From NCBI RefSeq assembly GCF_026167665.1, contig NZ_CP098740.1, forward strand, positions 682,001 to 746,000: a stretch of DNA of 64,000 bases, in the 5' to 3' direction. The translations under genes and the position numbers were made by a program. Positions 33,437 to 42,042 of this stretch are shown one piece after another. Origin of the DNA: Streptomyces drozdowiczii. GTDB lineage: Bacteria; Actinomycetota; Actinomycetes; Streptomycetales; Streptomycetaceae. Each line of letters begins with the position of its first letter. The first letter of the stretch is position 1. Below the pieces are notes generated by a model, which saw nothing but the letters and a program-made list of their open reading frames with translations, did not search any database and had not been told where the DNA came from.

Positions 33437-34705
33437 TCAGGGCTGAGGCGTCCGGTCGCGCTCCCGGCCGGCCCCGGGGCTCGCGCCGGCCGGCGCTTCG
33501 TGGAGTTCTACGTGGACCGGGGGCCAGTTGCCCCAGCCGGGGGCCGGTTCGGCGGCGACGGCCCGCCACCACGGGTCGACGGGCGGCGGATCGGCGGGCT
33601 CGAAGGGCTGGCCGGGACGCGGGGCGACCATGGTCACGCCCACGGAGTCGGTGGCGCGCATCGACCACTCGGCGGGCTCCGCCCAGGGGTGCAGCGCGAG
33701 GTTGAACGTCCCCCAGTGGATCGGGAGCATGACGCCCGCGCCGGGGTCGTCGCCCTGGAGGTCGAGGTGGGCGCGCACGCCCTCGTCGGGGCTCATGTGG
33801 ATGTCCGGCCAGGCGCCCGGCTCCGGCATGCTGTCCGTACGGTCCTTGGACCAGTACTGGCTGTACGCGCCGATCTGGATCATGGTCGCGTCGAACGGGC
33901 CGTGCTCGGCGCCGATGGTCCGGAAGCCGGGGAAGTATCCGGTGTCGCCGCTGTGGTAGATCCGGTGCTCGGGTCCGGCGACGGCCCAGGAGGCCCAGAG
34001 CGTGTGCTGCTGGTTGCGCAGGCCGCGTCCGCAGAAGTGGCGGGCGGGGGTGGCGGTGAGGCTGATGCCGCCGACCGTCGTGGTCTCGTTCCAGTCGAGC
34101 TCGCGGATCCGGTCGGGCGCGACGCCCCAGCGCTCCAGGTGGGCGCCGACGCCGAGCGGCACCGCGAAGACCGTGTCCGTGCGGGCCAGGGCGCGGATCG
34201 TCGGGAGGTCGAGGTGGTCGTAGTGGTCGTGCGAGATCACCACCACGTCGACCGGCCCCAGGGCGCCGAGCGGGGCCGGGGCCGGGTGCAGGCGCCGGGG
34301 ACCGGCGAATGCGAAGGGGGAACAGCGCCCGCCCCAGACCGGGTCGAACAGCACACGCCGCCCGTCGATCTCGGCGAGGACGCTGGAATGGCCCATCCAG
34401 GTGATCCGCAGCCCGGAGGCGGGCGGCCGGGCGAGGTCGGCGACGGTCGTGGCGTGCACGGGCACCGGGGCGGCGGGGGCCCTGAGCACCCGCTCCTCCT
34501 TGCGGAAGTAGACCCGGGCGAATTCCAGGGTGGAACCGGAGGGTCTGATCCGCGCGCCCACCGGGTTCTGGAAGACACCGTCGGCGAAGTTGGGGGAACG
34601 GCGGATGCGCTCCATGCGTGCGCCGTCCGGGTCGGCCCCGAAGGCAGCGGGGCGCAGCGCACGCAGCCGGGTGCGGAGCGGAAGCCTGTGGTCAGCGCCG
34701 GTCAC
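33437..34705 (-). CDS. Metallo-beta-lactamase-fold hydrolase (NAPE-PLD/UlaG-like)
   Basis: A 422-residue protein with the zinc motif SHDHYDHLD, an earlier ITWMGHSSVLAEIDG and later ligands in YHSGDTGYF and LPIHWGTF. These match the NAPE-phospholipase D-like branch, which hydrolyses phosphodiesters or lactones. No signal peptide is seen. GTG 34705 follows AGGAG. It precedes the ArsR-type regulator in a likely two-gene operon, so that regulator may control it. The substrate is unknown. Confidence 0.85.
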   Translation of the reverse strand: MTGADHRLPLRTRLRALRPAAFGADPDGARMERIRRSPNFADGVFQNPVGARIRPSGSTLEFARVYFRKEERVLRAPAAPVPVHATTVADLARPPASGLRITWMGHSSVLAEIDGRRVLFDPVWGGRCSPFAFAGPRRLHPAPAPLGALGPVDVVVISHDHYDHLDLPTIRALARTDTVFAVPLGVGAHLERWGVAPDRIRELDWNETTTVGGISLTATPARHFCGRGLRNQQHTLWASWAVAGPEHRIYHSGDTGYFPGFRTIGAEHGPFDATMIQIGAYSQYWSKDRTDSMPEPGAWPDIHMSPDEGVRAHLDLQGDDPGAGVMLPIHWGTFNLALHPWAEPAEWSMRATDSVGVTMVAPRPGQPFEPADPPPVDPWWRAVAAEPAPGWGNWPPVHVELHEAPAGASPGAGRERDRTPQP

Positions 34706-34765
34706 GGGGTCTCCTGAGGAGTCGGGGTCGTCCCATTATGGACAAGGGGTAAGACAGTGCGAGAG

Positions 34766-34791
34766 GGGAACGCCCGGTGGAGGGCGTTCCC
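34766..34791 (-). terminator. Hairpin downstream of the PPOX-fold gene
   Basis: GGGAACGCCC (34766-34775) and GGGCGTTCCC (34782-34791) form a perfect ten-base stem with loop GGTGGA. It lies 12 bases past the stop of the PPOX-fold gene and before the metallo-hydrolase promoter. Confidence 0.75.
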
Positions 34792-34803
34792 GCTCCCACC
34801 GCT

Positions 34804-35244
34804 TTACCCGCGCTCCTGTCCGTACACATGCTCGACGTGGAGGCTCAGGACGATGCGCCGGTCCCGGACCATGGCGGCGCGGTAGTCGTCCCAGTCGGGG
34901 TGCTCGCCCTGCACGTCGCGGTAGAGCCGGATCAGCTCCTCCACGGTGTCGTCCGCGGGATCGGCGGCGGTCGCGGACAGCTCGGCGGTGCCCTCCGCGA
35001 CCGTCCAGGCCCAGCGGTCCTCGCTGGTGACGTGGTAGCTCGCGCGCGGGTCGCGGCGCAGGTTCCGCGTCTTGGCGCGGCCCTCGGTGACCGAGACCCG
35101 GACGATGTGCTCGTCCGGGTAGTAGAAGTGGTTGACGTTGGACAGCTGGGGCCTGCCGTCCTTCTTGAGGGTCACCAGGACGCCACCGTCGTTCTCGCCC
35201 AGGAGCCGGAGCAGCGCTTCCTGCCGTGCATCGAATGCGGTCAT
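34804..35244 (-). CDS. PPOX-class FMN/F420-dependent oxidoreductase family protein
   Basis: A 146-residue split-barrel protein. The patterns GVLVTLKKDGRPQLSNVNHF and TRNLRRDPRASYHV are those of the pyridoxamine-5'-phosphate-oxidase-like family, which in actinobacteria includes F420-dependent reductases. Length is normal. ATG 35244 is chosen; a frame extension upstream has no conserved content. It stands alone with its own terminator. The cofactor cannot be decided with certainty. Confidence 0.83.
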   Translation of the reverse strand: MTAFDARQEALLRLLGENDGGVLVTLKKDGRPQLSNVNHFYYPDEHIVRVSVTEGRAKTRNLRRDPRASYHVTSEDRWAWTVAEGTAELSATAADPADDTVEELIRLYRDVQGEHPDWDDYRAAMVRDRRIVLSLHVEHVYGQERG

Positions 35245-35491
35245 GCCGGTGCAACGAACGGCCCCGGCGGAGGATTCCGCCTTCCGGACGCGATCCTGCC
35301 GTTCCCCCGACCCGCCGCCGGGCACCGGTGCGTTCCGGCCACCGCGCGGCGCGACGGCGGACGCCGCGTTGACAGGGGCGCCCCGCCTCCCGATACTGAC
35401 CGGCGGTTCAGTACGTGGTCCGGTCGCCTCCCGGCCCGGGCCCGCCGACCGCCCAGGACCGCCCGCCGACAGTGACCGAGGAGCACTCCCG

Positions 35492-36700
35492 ATGACGACG
35501 CCTCCGGTGTCCCCGCCCGCCCCGCTCATCTCGCTGACCTGGACCGACCACGCCACCGGCTGCCGGGGCCACCTCGTGGTGGACCGGCTGGTGCGCGGGG
35601 TGTCCAGCGGCGGCCTGCGGATGCGCCCGGGCTGCACCCTGGAGGAGGTGGCCGGCCTGGCCCGGGGCATGACGATGAAGGAGGCCCTGCACTTCGACGC
35701 GGACCGGCCCGGCGCCCGCTACATACCGCTGGGCGGCGCCAAGGGCGGCATCGACTGCGATCCGCGCGACCCGGCGGCCTACGGCGTCCTGGTCCGCTAT
35801 CTGCGGGCGATGCGCCCGTACATCGAGACCGTCTGGACGACCGGGGAGGACCTGGGCCTCTCCCAGGACCTGGTGGACCGCGCGGCGGCGGAGGCCGGTC
35901 TCGTCTCCACCGTGCAGGCCGTCTACCCGCTCCTGGAGGACGAGGCCGCGGCCCGGCGCCGGCTGGCCGACGCCTTCGAGCTGGAAGTGGACGGCATCGG
36001 CCTGGACGAGCTGGTCGGCGGCTGCGGGGTCGCCGAGGCCGCGCTCGCCGCGCTGGACCGGGACGGGATCGCGTACGACGGTGCGCGGGTGGCGCTCCAG
36101 GGGCTCGGGACCATGGGCGGGGCGACCGCCCGCTTCCTGTCCCGGGCCGGGCTGCGCGTGGTCGCCGTAGCCGACGTCAAGGGCACGATCGCGAATCCGG
36201 CCGGGCTCGACGTCGAGGCGCTGCTCGCCGCGCGGGACGCGCACGGCACCGTGGACCGGGGCGCGCTGCGCGCCGGTGACCGGGAGCTGCCGGGCGACGC
36301 CTGGCTGGTCCAGGACGCGGAGGTGCTCGTCCCGGCCGCCGTTTCCTACGCCGTGGACGCGGTGAACCAGGCCGGGATCCGGGCCCGCTGGGTGGTGGAG
36401 GCCGCCAACATGCCGGTGCTGCCGGAGGCGGAGGCGTTGCTCGCGGGGCGCGGGATCACCGTGCTGCCCGATGTGGTGGTCAACTCCGGGACCAACGCCT
36501 GGTGGTGGTGGACCCTGTTCGGAGACATCGGCGCCGACGCGGACGAGGCGTTCGCGCACACCCGGCGCGCGATGCGCGAGTTGGTCGGCCTGGTGCTGGC
36601 CCGCGCGGCCGAGGACGGCTGCACCCCGCGTGCGGCGGCGCACGCGGTGGCCGCCGACCGGCTGCCGGTGATGGCGGAACGCTTCGGCTGGTACCGCTGA
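35492..36700 (+). CDS. Glu/Leu/Phe/Val dehydrogenase family protein
   Basis: A 402-residue amino acid dehydrogenase. The substrate domain includes the catalytic lysine in PLGGAKGGIDC, preceded by the paired lysine in MTMKEALH. The NAD domain has QGLGTMGGATARFL. NSGTNAWWWWTLFGDIG near the C terminus has an unusual run of four tryptophans. It catalyses reversible oxidative deamination, but whether of glutamate or a branched-chain amino acid is unclear, since the sequence is shorter than typical glutamate dehydrogenases. ATG 35492 follows GAGGAG. Confidence 0.85.
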   Translation: MTTPPVSPPAPLISLTWTDHATGCRGHLVVDRLVRGVSSGGLRMRPGCTLEEVAGLARGMTMKEALHFDADRPGARYIPLGGAKGGIDCDPRDPAAYGVLVRYLRAMRPYIETVWTTGEDLGLSQDLVDRAAAEAGLVSTVQAVYPLLEDEAAARRRLADAFELEVDGIGLDELVGGCGVAEAALAALDRDGIAYDGARVALQGLGTMGGATARFLSRAGLRVVAVADVKGTIANPAGLDVEALLAARDAHGTVDRGALRAGDRELPGDAWLVQDAEVLVPAAVSYAVDAVNQAGIRARWVVEAANMPVLPEAEALLAGRGITVLPDVVVNSGTNAWWWWTLFGDIGADADEAFAHTRRAMRELVGLVLARAAEDGCTPRAAAHAVAADRLPVMAERFGWYR

Positions 36701-36755
36701 CCGGGACCTCCTGTCCGCCTCCGGTCCGCCCGACCGCCCCCGGGCGGGCATTGGT

Positions 36756-36761
36756 TAGGGT
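36756..36761 (+). promoter_or_regulatory. Likely -10 element for a leaderless TetR transcript
   Basis: TAGGGT ends six bases before GTG 36768, so transcription would start at or next to the start codon. No ribosome site is present in front of that GTG, which fits a leaderless mRNA. Confidence 0.4.
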
Positions 36762-36767
36762 GATTGC

Positions 36768-37379
36768 GTGGCGAGAGTGCGGTTGGGAGTGGCGGAGCGG
36801 CGCGAGGAGTTGCTGCGTGCCGCCGTCGAACAGATCGAGGTGCGCGGTGTCGCGGCCGTGCGGATCGCCGATGTGGCGTCCGTGCTCGGCGTGAGCAACG
36901 CACTCGTGCTCTATCACTTCTCCACCAAGGAGAAGCTGGTCGCGGCGGCCTTCGCGCACGCGGCCGAGAGCGATCTCGCCCATCTGCGCAAGCTGTTGAG
37001 CCGCCGCACGACCGCCGTACGCAGGCTGCGCGCGGCCGTCCGCTGGTACGCGCCGACGGGCCAGGCCAAGGGCTGGCGGCTGTGGATCGAGGGCTGGGCG
37101 GCCTCGCTCCGCGATCCGGCGCTGCGCAATGTGGCCGGGGATCTCGACCAGCAGTGGAAGGCCGAGCTGGCCGAGGTCATCGAGGAGGGCGCGGCGGCGG
37201 GCGAGTTCCACTGCGACGACCCGATGTCCGTGGCCTGGCGGCTGACCGCGCTGCTGGACGGGCTGGCCGTGCAGATGACCTCGTACAACGGTCCGCTGTC
37301 CCGGGCCACCATGCTGGAGTGGACCGAGCAGGCGCTCGCCCGTGAACTGGGCATCGACCACGAGGCCCTGACGGCCTGA
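36768..37379 (+). CDS. TetR-family transcriptional regulator
   Basis: A 203-residue regulator. The N-terminal HTH (ADVASVLGVSNALVLYHFST, about 33-52) is followed by an all-helical ligand domain with a C-terminal TetR_C-like pattern (WRLTALLDGLAVQM). It lies 67 bases after the amino acid dehydrogenase on the same strand but appears to have its own promoter. The target and ligand are unknown; control of the dehydrogenase is only a possibility. Confidence 0.87.
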   Translation: MARVRLGVAERREELLRAAVEQIEVRGVAAVRIADVASVLGVSNALVLYHFSTKEKLVAAAFAHAAESDLAHLRKLLSRRTTAVRRLRAAVRWYAPTGQAKGWRLWIEGWAASLRDPALRNVAGDLDQQWKAELAEVIEEGAAAGEFHCDDPMSVAWRLTALLDGLAVQMTSYNGPLSRATMLEWTEQALARELGIDHEALTA

Positions 37380-37415
37380 CCGCGTTTCCCCTCTCTCTGT
37401 GCCGCCCTCCCCCGG

Positions 37416-38420
37416 TCAGGTCTGCTGAAGTGGCTCGTAGACCTCGCTGCCGAGGCCGAAGGTCCAGGCGACTCCCTCCCTGGCGGTCCTGGTGGCAGGC
37501 GGGACCCGCAGCCAGTACGTGCGGTGGGTGCCGTCCGGCTCGGGCGTCGAGTTGACCACCTCGACCATGACGACGTCCTCGTCACCGGCGAGCGCGATCC
37601 GCCAGAGGATGCCCGTCTCGTCGCGGTGGACCGGTTCGGCGCCCGACTCCGTGAGGTAGCGGTCGTAGCCGTAGTACTCCAGCATCACGCGGCGCAGCTC
37701 CGCGTTCTCCTCGTCGCGGATGCGCTTCGGGGTCAGCGCGGCCAGCTCGTCCAGGAAGGCGCGGGGCACGGGCATGCCGCGCCAGGCGTACAGGGCGAAG
37801 CCGTCCGGGTAGGAGAGCGCCGGGCCGTCGCCCCGGTCGAGGCGGCCCGCCTCGTCGCGGTGCAGGGCCTCCGGGCGCTCGCAGATCACCACGACCCGCT
37901 CGTAGGGCCACCACCAGCCCGCGTTCCGCGCCACCGCCGCCAGTCCGTCGAGCCGGTCGCCCCGGCCGTCGAAGGCGGCGAGCCATGCCGCGTCGTGCTG
38001 CCCGAGGACCGCGTCGAGCAGGGCCAGGCGCACCCGGGTCTCGGCCTCGGTGTCCTCACCGGCGAGGTCGGCGACCACCCCGGCCCGTATCCGCTCGGCG
38101 AGGGCCGCCGTGGTCTCCCAGAGCTGGGCGCCGGTGGCCGACCACAGGGCGGACCACCCGGCCGGGCCCAGGGCGTCGTACACCCGGCGCCGTTCCTCCG
38201 CCCAGGGGCGGGTGCGCACCTCGTCGCGGACCGAGCGCCCCCGGCCGGTCAGCTTCCCGACGGCCTCCACGGCCTCCCTCGGCGAGCCGGCCCAGACGAA
38301 CTCCTCCGGCTCGGCCAGACCCGCGCCGCGGTAGGCGAGCCGCACCCCGTCCTCGGCGGCCGCCCGGTCCGCCGCGCCCGTCGCCGCCGCCACGGCCCGC
38401 CAAGAGTCCACGTACTGCAT
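37416..38420 (-). CDS. DUF6745-like hypothetical protein
   Basis: A 334-residue soluble protein with no signal or membrane segment. It begins MQYVDSWRAVAAATGAADRA and has aromatic-rich segments (NAGWWWPYERVVVICERPEA, YPDGFALYAWRGMPVP, YYGYDRYLTESGAEPVHRDE) of the DUF6745 type, a family of unknown function that in other bacteria can be fused to leucine-rich repeats. ATG 38420 with GGGGA before it is preferred to GTG 38444. It follows a 108-residue gene and both point away from the STM4015 cassette. The shared divergent promoter region suggests a common programme. Confidence 0.65.
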   Translation of the reverse strand: MQYVDSWRAVAAATGAADRAAAEDGVRLAYRGAGLAEPEEFVWAGSPREAVEAVGKLTGRGRSVRDEVRTRPWAEERRRVYDALGPAGWSALWSATGAQLWETTAALAERIRAGVVADLAGEDTEAETRVRLALLDAVLGQHDAAWLAAFDGRGDRLDGLAAVARNAGWWWPYERVVVICERPEALHRDEAGRLDRGDGPALSYPDGFALYAWRGMPVPRAFLDELAALTPKRIRDEENAELRRVMLEYYGYDRYLTESGAEPVHRDETGILWRIALAGDEDVVMVEVVNSTPEPDGTHRTYWLRVPPATRTAREGVAWTFGLGSEVYEPLQQT

Positions 38421-38485
38421 CGGTTTCCCCGTCCCCTGTTCCACTCTGCATTCCTTGGTTTCGCGCACAACGGCCGTGCCGTCGC

Positions 38486-38812
38486 TCAGTCGGCGACGAT
38501 GCGGACCGCCCCCGGCGCGTACTCCCGCTGGCGCACCACGCGGAACCAGCCCTGGGGCAGCGGGATCGTCGCGTGCTCCTCGTGGACCACGCGTCCGCCC
38601 TCGGGGAGATGGAGCAGCATCGGGCCGAAGACCCCGCCTTCCCGGATCAGCCGGCCGGGCCCCGGCACGGCGTGCGCGTGTCCGGTGACCTCGCCGAGCG
38701 CGAGCACCAGCCGGCCCCGCGCGTCGCGGAGTTCGCCCGTCGCCTCCAGGAGGTGCGGGGGCACCGCGGACTCCTCCAGTGGCACGATCAGTACGTCGCC
38801 CTGCCGGTACAC
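38486..38812 (-). CDS. Small conserved hypothetical protein, partner of the DUF6745-like gene
   Basis: A 108-residue beta-rich protein: MYRQGDVLIVPLEESAVPPH, then GEVTGHAHAVPGPG, then EEHATIPLPQGWFRVVRQRE. The single GHAHAV motif could bind a metal. No function is known to me. It is the first gene after the divergent promoter at 38861-38884 and lies 65 bases before the DUF6745-like gene, so the two likely form an operon. Confidence 0.65.
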   Translation of the reverse strand: MYRQGDVLIVPLEESAVPPHLLEATGELRDARGRLVLALGEVTGHAHAVPGPGRLIREGGVFGPMLLHLPEGGRVVHEEHATIPLPQGWFRVVRQREYAPGAVRIVAD

Positions 38813-38860
38813 AGACCTCTCCCCTCCGTGGCAGCACCCGGTGTGCCGGCCACATCGAAA

Positions 38861-38884
38861 ACGCTACGGCGGGGGTCTGACAAT
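38861..38884 (-). promoter_or_regulatory. PafBC-like (RecA-independent DNA-damage type) promoter, minus strand
   Basis: The minus strand reads ATTGTCAG, ten bases, then TAGCGT. This agrees with the mycobacterial RecA-NDp consensus TTGTCRGTG-N8-TAnnnT except in the two bases after TTGTCAG. It lies 49 bases before the start of the 108-residue gene. A similar element on the other strand drives the STM4015 cassette. Confidence 0.55.
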
Positions 38885-38921
38885 CGGCCGTCGAGCCGTA
38901 CCGGGCGGGGGCGGTCGCGGC

Positions 38922-38945
38922 ATTGTCAGTGGGCCTTGATAGACC
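38922..38945 (+). promoter_or_regulatory. PafBC-like promoter of the STM4015-STM4011 cassette
   Basis: ATTGTCAGTG (38922-38931) followed at the fixed spacing by TAGACC (38940-38945) fits the RecA-NDp promoter pattern with one mismatch at the last -10 base. The start codon is 41 bases downstream. With the minus-strand copy it forms an inverted pair sharing the eight bases ATTGTCAG. Confidence 0.55.
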
Positions 38946-38986
38946 TTGCGGACATCAATCCGTCGCCGTCATCAGGAGCTCAGGGC

Positions 38987-39934
38987 ATGTCCGTGGACCA
39001 CCTTCACGAGTTGCTCGGCCTTCCGGCCGTCGATTTCCAGTCCGGCGCGGAGGGCGGCCCACGGCCCGCCGCCGATGCCGCCGCCTGGCGGGTGTCGATC
39101 GACGCCTACGAGGACGAGGGCACCTGGGAGGAGGAGTTCGACGCCTTCCTGTCGGAGGTCGATCCGTCGGGTGTCCGGGCGCTGATCATCGGGCAGTGGG
39201 GCGAGTCGTACGAGGAGAAGTCGTCGTATCCGATCGGTCTCGTCATCGCGGCCGCGGACCGGCTGACCTCTCTCGAGGCGGTGTTCGTCGGGGATCTGAC
39301 GATGGAGGAGGCGGAGATCTCCTGGATCGAGCAGAGCGATGTCACCGCGCTGCTCGACGCGTTCCCCGCGCTGGTGGAGCTGGGTGTGCGCGGCGGCTCC
39401 GAGCTGGTCTTCCCGCCCGCGAAGCACGAGCGGCTGCGGGCGCTGACCATCGAGACGGGCGGGCTGCCGCGCGAGGTGGTGCGCGGTGTCCTGGGGAGCG
39501 AACTGCCCGCGCTGGAGCGGCTGGACCTGTGGCTCGGCGTCTCGACCTACGGCGGCGACGCCGATGTGTCGGATCTGGCGCCGCTGCTCGCCGGGACGCG
39601 CTTCCCCGCCCTGCACCACCTCGGCCTGCGCAACAGCGAGATCCAGAACGAGATCGCGACCGCGGTGGCCTCGGCCCCGCTGGTGGCCCGGCTCAAGACC
39701 CTCGACCTGTCCTGCGGCACGCTCGGCGACGAGGGCGCGGCCGCCCTGCTGGAGGGTCAGCCGCTGACCCATCTCGATGTGCTGGACCTGCACCACCACT
39801 TCCTCACCGAGCCGATGGAGCAGCGCGTCACCGAGGCGCTGGCGCCGCACGGGGTGCGGGTGGACCTCTCGGAGCGCTGTGAGCCGTGGGACAACCGGGG
39901 CCCGGCGGGCCGTTACGTCACGGTCTCGGAGTGA
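38987..39934 (+). CDS. STM4015-family leucine-rich protein, copy 1
   Basis: A 315-residue soluble protein. The C-terminal two thirds are leucine-rich-repeat-like (LRALTIETGGLPREVV, LERLDLWLGVS, LHHLGLRNSEIQNEIAT, LKTLDLSCGTLGDEGA, LDVLDLHHHFL). The protein ends RYVTVSE. The family is a constant member of a cassette with two radical SAM enzymes and is of unknown function. ATG 38987 follows AGGAGC. The paralogue at 39942 is about 50 percent alike by eye and has the same tail. It may be a scaffold, or the protein that the cassette enzymes modify. Confidence 0.8.
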   Translation: MSVDHLHELLGLPAVDFQSGAEGGPRPAADAAAWRVSIDAYEDEGTWEEEFDAFLSEVDPSGVRALIIGQWGESYEEKSSYPIGLVIAAADRLTSLEAVFVGDLTMEEAEISWIEQSDVTALLDAFPALVELGVRGGSELVFPPAKHERLRALTIETGGLPREVVRGVLGSELPALERLDLWLGVSTYGGDADVSDLAPLLAGTRFPALHHLGLRNSEIQNEIATAVASAPLVARLKTLDLSCGTLGDEGAAALLEGQPLTHLDVLDLHHHFLTEPMEQRVTEALAPHGVRVDLSERCEPWDNRGPAGRYVTVSE

Positions 39935-39941
39935 CAGCGCG

Positions 39942-40916
39942 ATGACCGGCATCGACCACCCCTGTTCCTTCCACGACCTGCCCGTCTTCACCCTGCCGGA
40001 GCCGGGCGACGACAGGCCGTGGCCCGCGACGCTCCCCACGCCGGACGCCATAGCCTGGCGGCTGGAATCCACCTGGGAGGGCCCGGAGTTCGCCGCCGTC
40101 TGGCGGCACTTCCTGACTGCGGTCGATCCGGCACAGGTCCGGGCCCTGGTGATCGGCCCCTGGTGGCAGGACGACTACAGCTCGCTCGCTCCGGTGGTGG
40201 AGCTGATCACCTCGGACGCGGCCCGTTTCCCGGCGCTGCGCGCTCTGTTCCTCGCCGATGTCGTGGGCGAGGAGTGCGAGGTGTCGTGGCTCCAGATGTG
40301 CGACATCACGCCGGTGCTCCGGGCGTTCCCCCGCCTGGAGGAGCTGGTGGTACGAGGCGGTGGCAGCGGGCTGAACGAGGAGACGCTGGAGCTGCACCCG
40401 GTGCGGCACGAGGCGCTGAAGGCCCTGCGCTTCGAGTCCGGCGGCCTGCCCGGTCACGTCGTGCGCGCGGTCGGCGCCTGCGAACTGCCCGCGCTGGAAC
40501 GGCTGGAGGTGTGGCTCGGCTCCCAGTGGTATGCGGGGGACGCCACGGTGGCGGACATGGCTCCCCTGCTGTCCGGGGGCAACTTCCCCCGGCTGCGTCA
40601 TCTCGGGCTCCAGAACAGCGAGATCCAGGACGAGATCGCCGTGGCGGTCGCCTCCGCCCCTGTGGTCGCGCAACTGGAGTCCCTGTCGCTGTCGATGGGC
40701 ACCCTCAGCGACGCGGGCGGCCTGGCCCTGCTCGAAGGTCAGCCGCTCACCCATCTGGACTCCCTGGACCTGCACCACCACTACCTCAGCGACGAGGTGA
40801 TGGACCGCTTCAAGGAGCTGTCCGAGCGCGACGACGTCCATGTCCACCTCGGCGAGGCGGACGACTGGGACCCGGACGACGAGGACGATTCCCGCTATGT
40901 CGCGGTCAGCGAGTAG
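39942..40916 (+). CDS. STM4015-family leucine-rich protein, copy 2
   Basis: A 324-residue paralogue of the preceding gene, seven bases downstream. It keeps the same repeat blocks (LKALRFESGGLPGHVV, LERLEVWLGSQWYAGDA, LRHLGLQNSEIQDEIAV, LDSLDLHHHYL). The end is an acidic stretch (WDPDDEDDS) followed by RYVAVSE, nearly identical to copy 1. Selection for the last seven residues, while the preceding 15 have diverged, suggests the C terminus is recognised by a partner or enzyme. It overlaps the ATP-grasp gene by 20 bases. Confidence 0.8.
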   Translation: MTGIDHPCSFHDLPVFTLPEPGDDRPWPATLPTPDAIAWRLESTWEGPEFAAVWRHFLTAVDPAQVRALVIGPWWQDDYSSLAPVVELITSDAARFPALRALFLADVVGEECEVSWLQMCDITPVLRAFPRLEELVVRGGGSGLNEETLELHPVRHEALKALRFESGGLPGHVVRAVGACELPALERLEVWLGSQWYAGDATVADMAPLLSGGNFPRLRHLGLQNSEIQDEIAVAVASAPVVAQLESLSLSMGTLSDAGGLALLEGQPLTHLDSLDLHHHYLSDEVMDRFKELSERDDVHVHLGEADDWDPDDEDDSRYVAVSE

Positions 40917-42042
40917 CGGCCCGCCGCGCCTCGCGGTCGTCGGCAATCCGGGCAGCCGCCGCGTCGCCCTGTTCCAGGACGCGGTGGCCGCAGCCGGCCT
41001 GCCCGAGGCGCGTACGGTGTCCTGGCTCGACGTGCTGGCGGGCGGGGCGCGCTTCCTGCCCGGCGAGACCGTGCGCGTCGAGTCCCCGGGCGAGGACGCG
41101 GAGGTGGACCGGCTGCTGCGCGGGGCCGACGAGCCGACCCGGGTGGAGGGTTCGGCCCTCTGGTACGCGCGGTTCACCGCCGCCGTGCGCGAGGTGGCCC
41201 GGGCCGCCGCCGACGCGGGCGCCCACCTGCTCGACGACCCGGCTGACATCGCGACGCTCTTCGACAAGCGGCTGTGCCACGGTGTGCTGGACGCGGCCGG
41301 GGTCCCCGTCCCCGCGTCCCCGACCTCGGGCCCGGCCGGGGCGCCCGTGCGGGGCTGGGACGACGTACGGGAGCTGATCGCCGCCCACCGCATGCCCCGG
41401 GTGTTCGTGAAGCCCGCGCACGGCTCGTCCGCCTCCGGGGTGCTGGCCGTGGAGACGGCGGCCGGCGGCCGGGTCCGGGCGGCCACCTCCGTCGAGCGGG
41501 ACCGGGCCGGCCGGCTGTACAACTCGCTGCGGGTCCGCCGCTGCACGACGGAGCGCGAGGTCGCGGCGGTGGTCGACGCGCTGGCGCCGGACGGGCTGCA
41601 CATCGAGCGCTGGCTGCCCAAGGCCACCCGGCGCGGCCGGGCCGCCGACCTGCGCGTCGTCGTGGTCGCCGGGCGGGCCACCCACGCCGTGGTGCGCACC
41701 AGCACCTCACCGATGACCAATCTGCACCTGGGCGGGGCGCGCGGCGACCTGGCCGAGGTGCGGGCGGCGATCGGGGCGGCGGGCGGCAGTTGGGGCGAGG
41801 CCCTGGCGATCTGCGAGCGGGCCGCCGCCGCCTTCCCGGACACCCTGTGCGTCGGCGTCGACCTGCTGCCCCTGACCGGCTGGCGGCGCTTCGCCGTCGG
41901 CGAGGTCAACGCCTTCGGGGATCTGCTGCCCGGGCTCACCGGCCTGCCCGGCAGCGGCGCCGAGGGCCTGGACACCTACGCGGCGCAGCTCGCCGCCGTA
42001 CTGGAACGAGCAAGGAACGACCGTGTCAGCACGACCCCCTGA
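40897..42042 (+). CDS. STM4014-family ATP-grasp protein
   Basis: A 381-residue ATP-grasp fold protein. An N-terminal pre-ATP-grasp domain (LAVVGNPGSRRVALFQDAVA) is followed by the ATP-binding lysine in VFVKPAHGSSASGV and the magnesium-binding EVN in FAVGEVNAFGDLL. ATP-grasp enzymes join a carboxylate, activated as acyl phosphate, to an amine or thiol. ATG 40897 lies within the end of the STM4015 copy 2 gene, showing translational coupling. A plausible substrate is a carboxylate on a small molecule or on the STM4015 tail; neither is shown. Confidence 0.82.
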   Translation: MSRSASSGPPRLAVVGNPGSRRVALFQDAVAAAGLPEARTVSWLDVLAGGARFLPGETVRVESPGEDAEVDRLLRGADEPTRVEGSALWYARFTAAVREVARAAADAGAHLLDDPADIATLFDKRLCHGVLDAAGVPVPASPTSGPAGAPVRGWDDVRELIAAHRMPRVFVKPAHGSSASGVLAVETAAGGRVRAATSVERDRAGRLYNSLRVRRCTTEREVAAVVDALAPDGLHIERWLPKATRRGRAADLRVVVVAGRATHAVVRTSTSPMTNLHLGGARGDLAEVRAAIGAAGGSWGEALAICERAAAAFPDTLCVGVDLLPLTGWRRFAVGEVNAFGDLLPGLTGLPGSGAEGLDTYAAQLAAVLERARNDRVSTTP

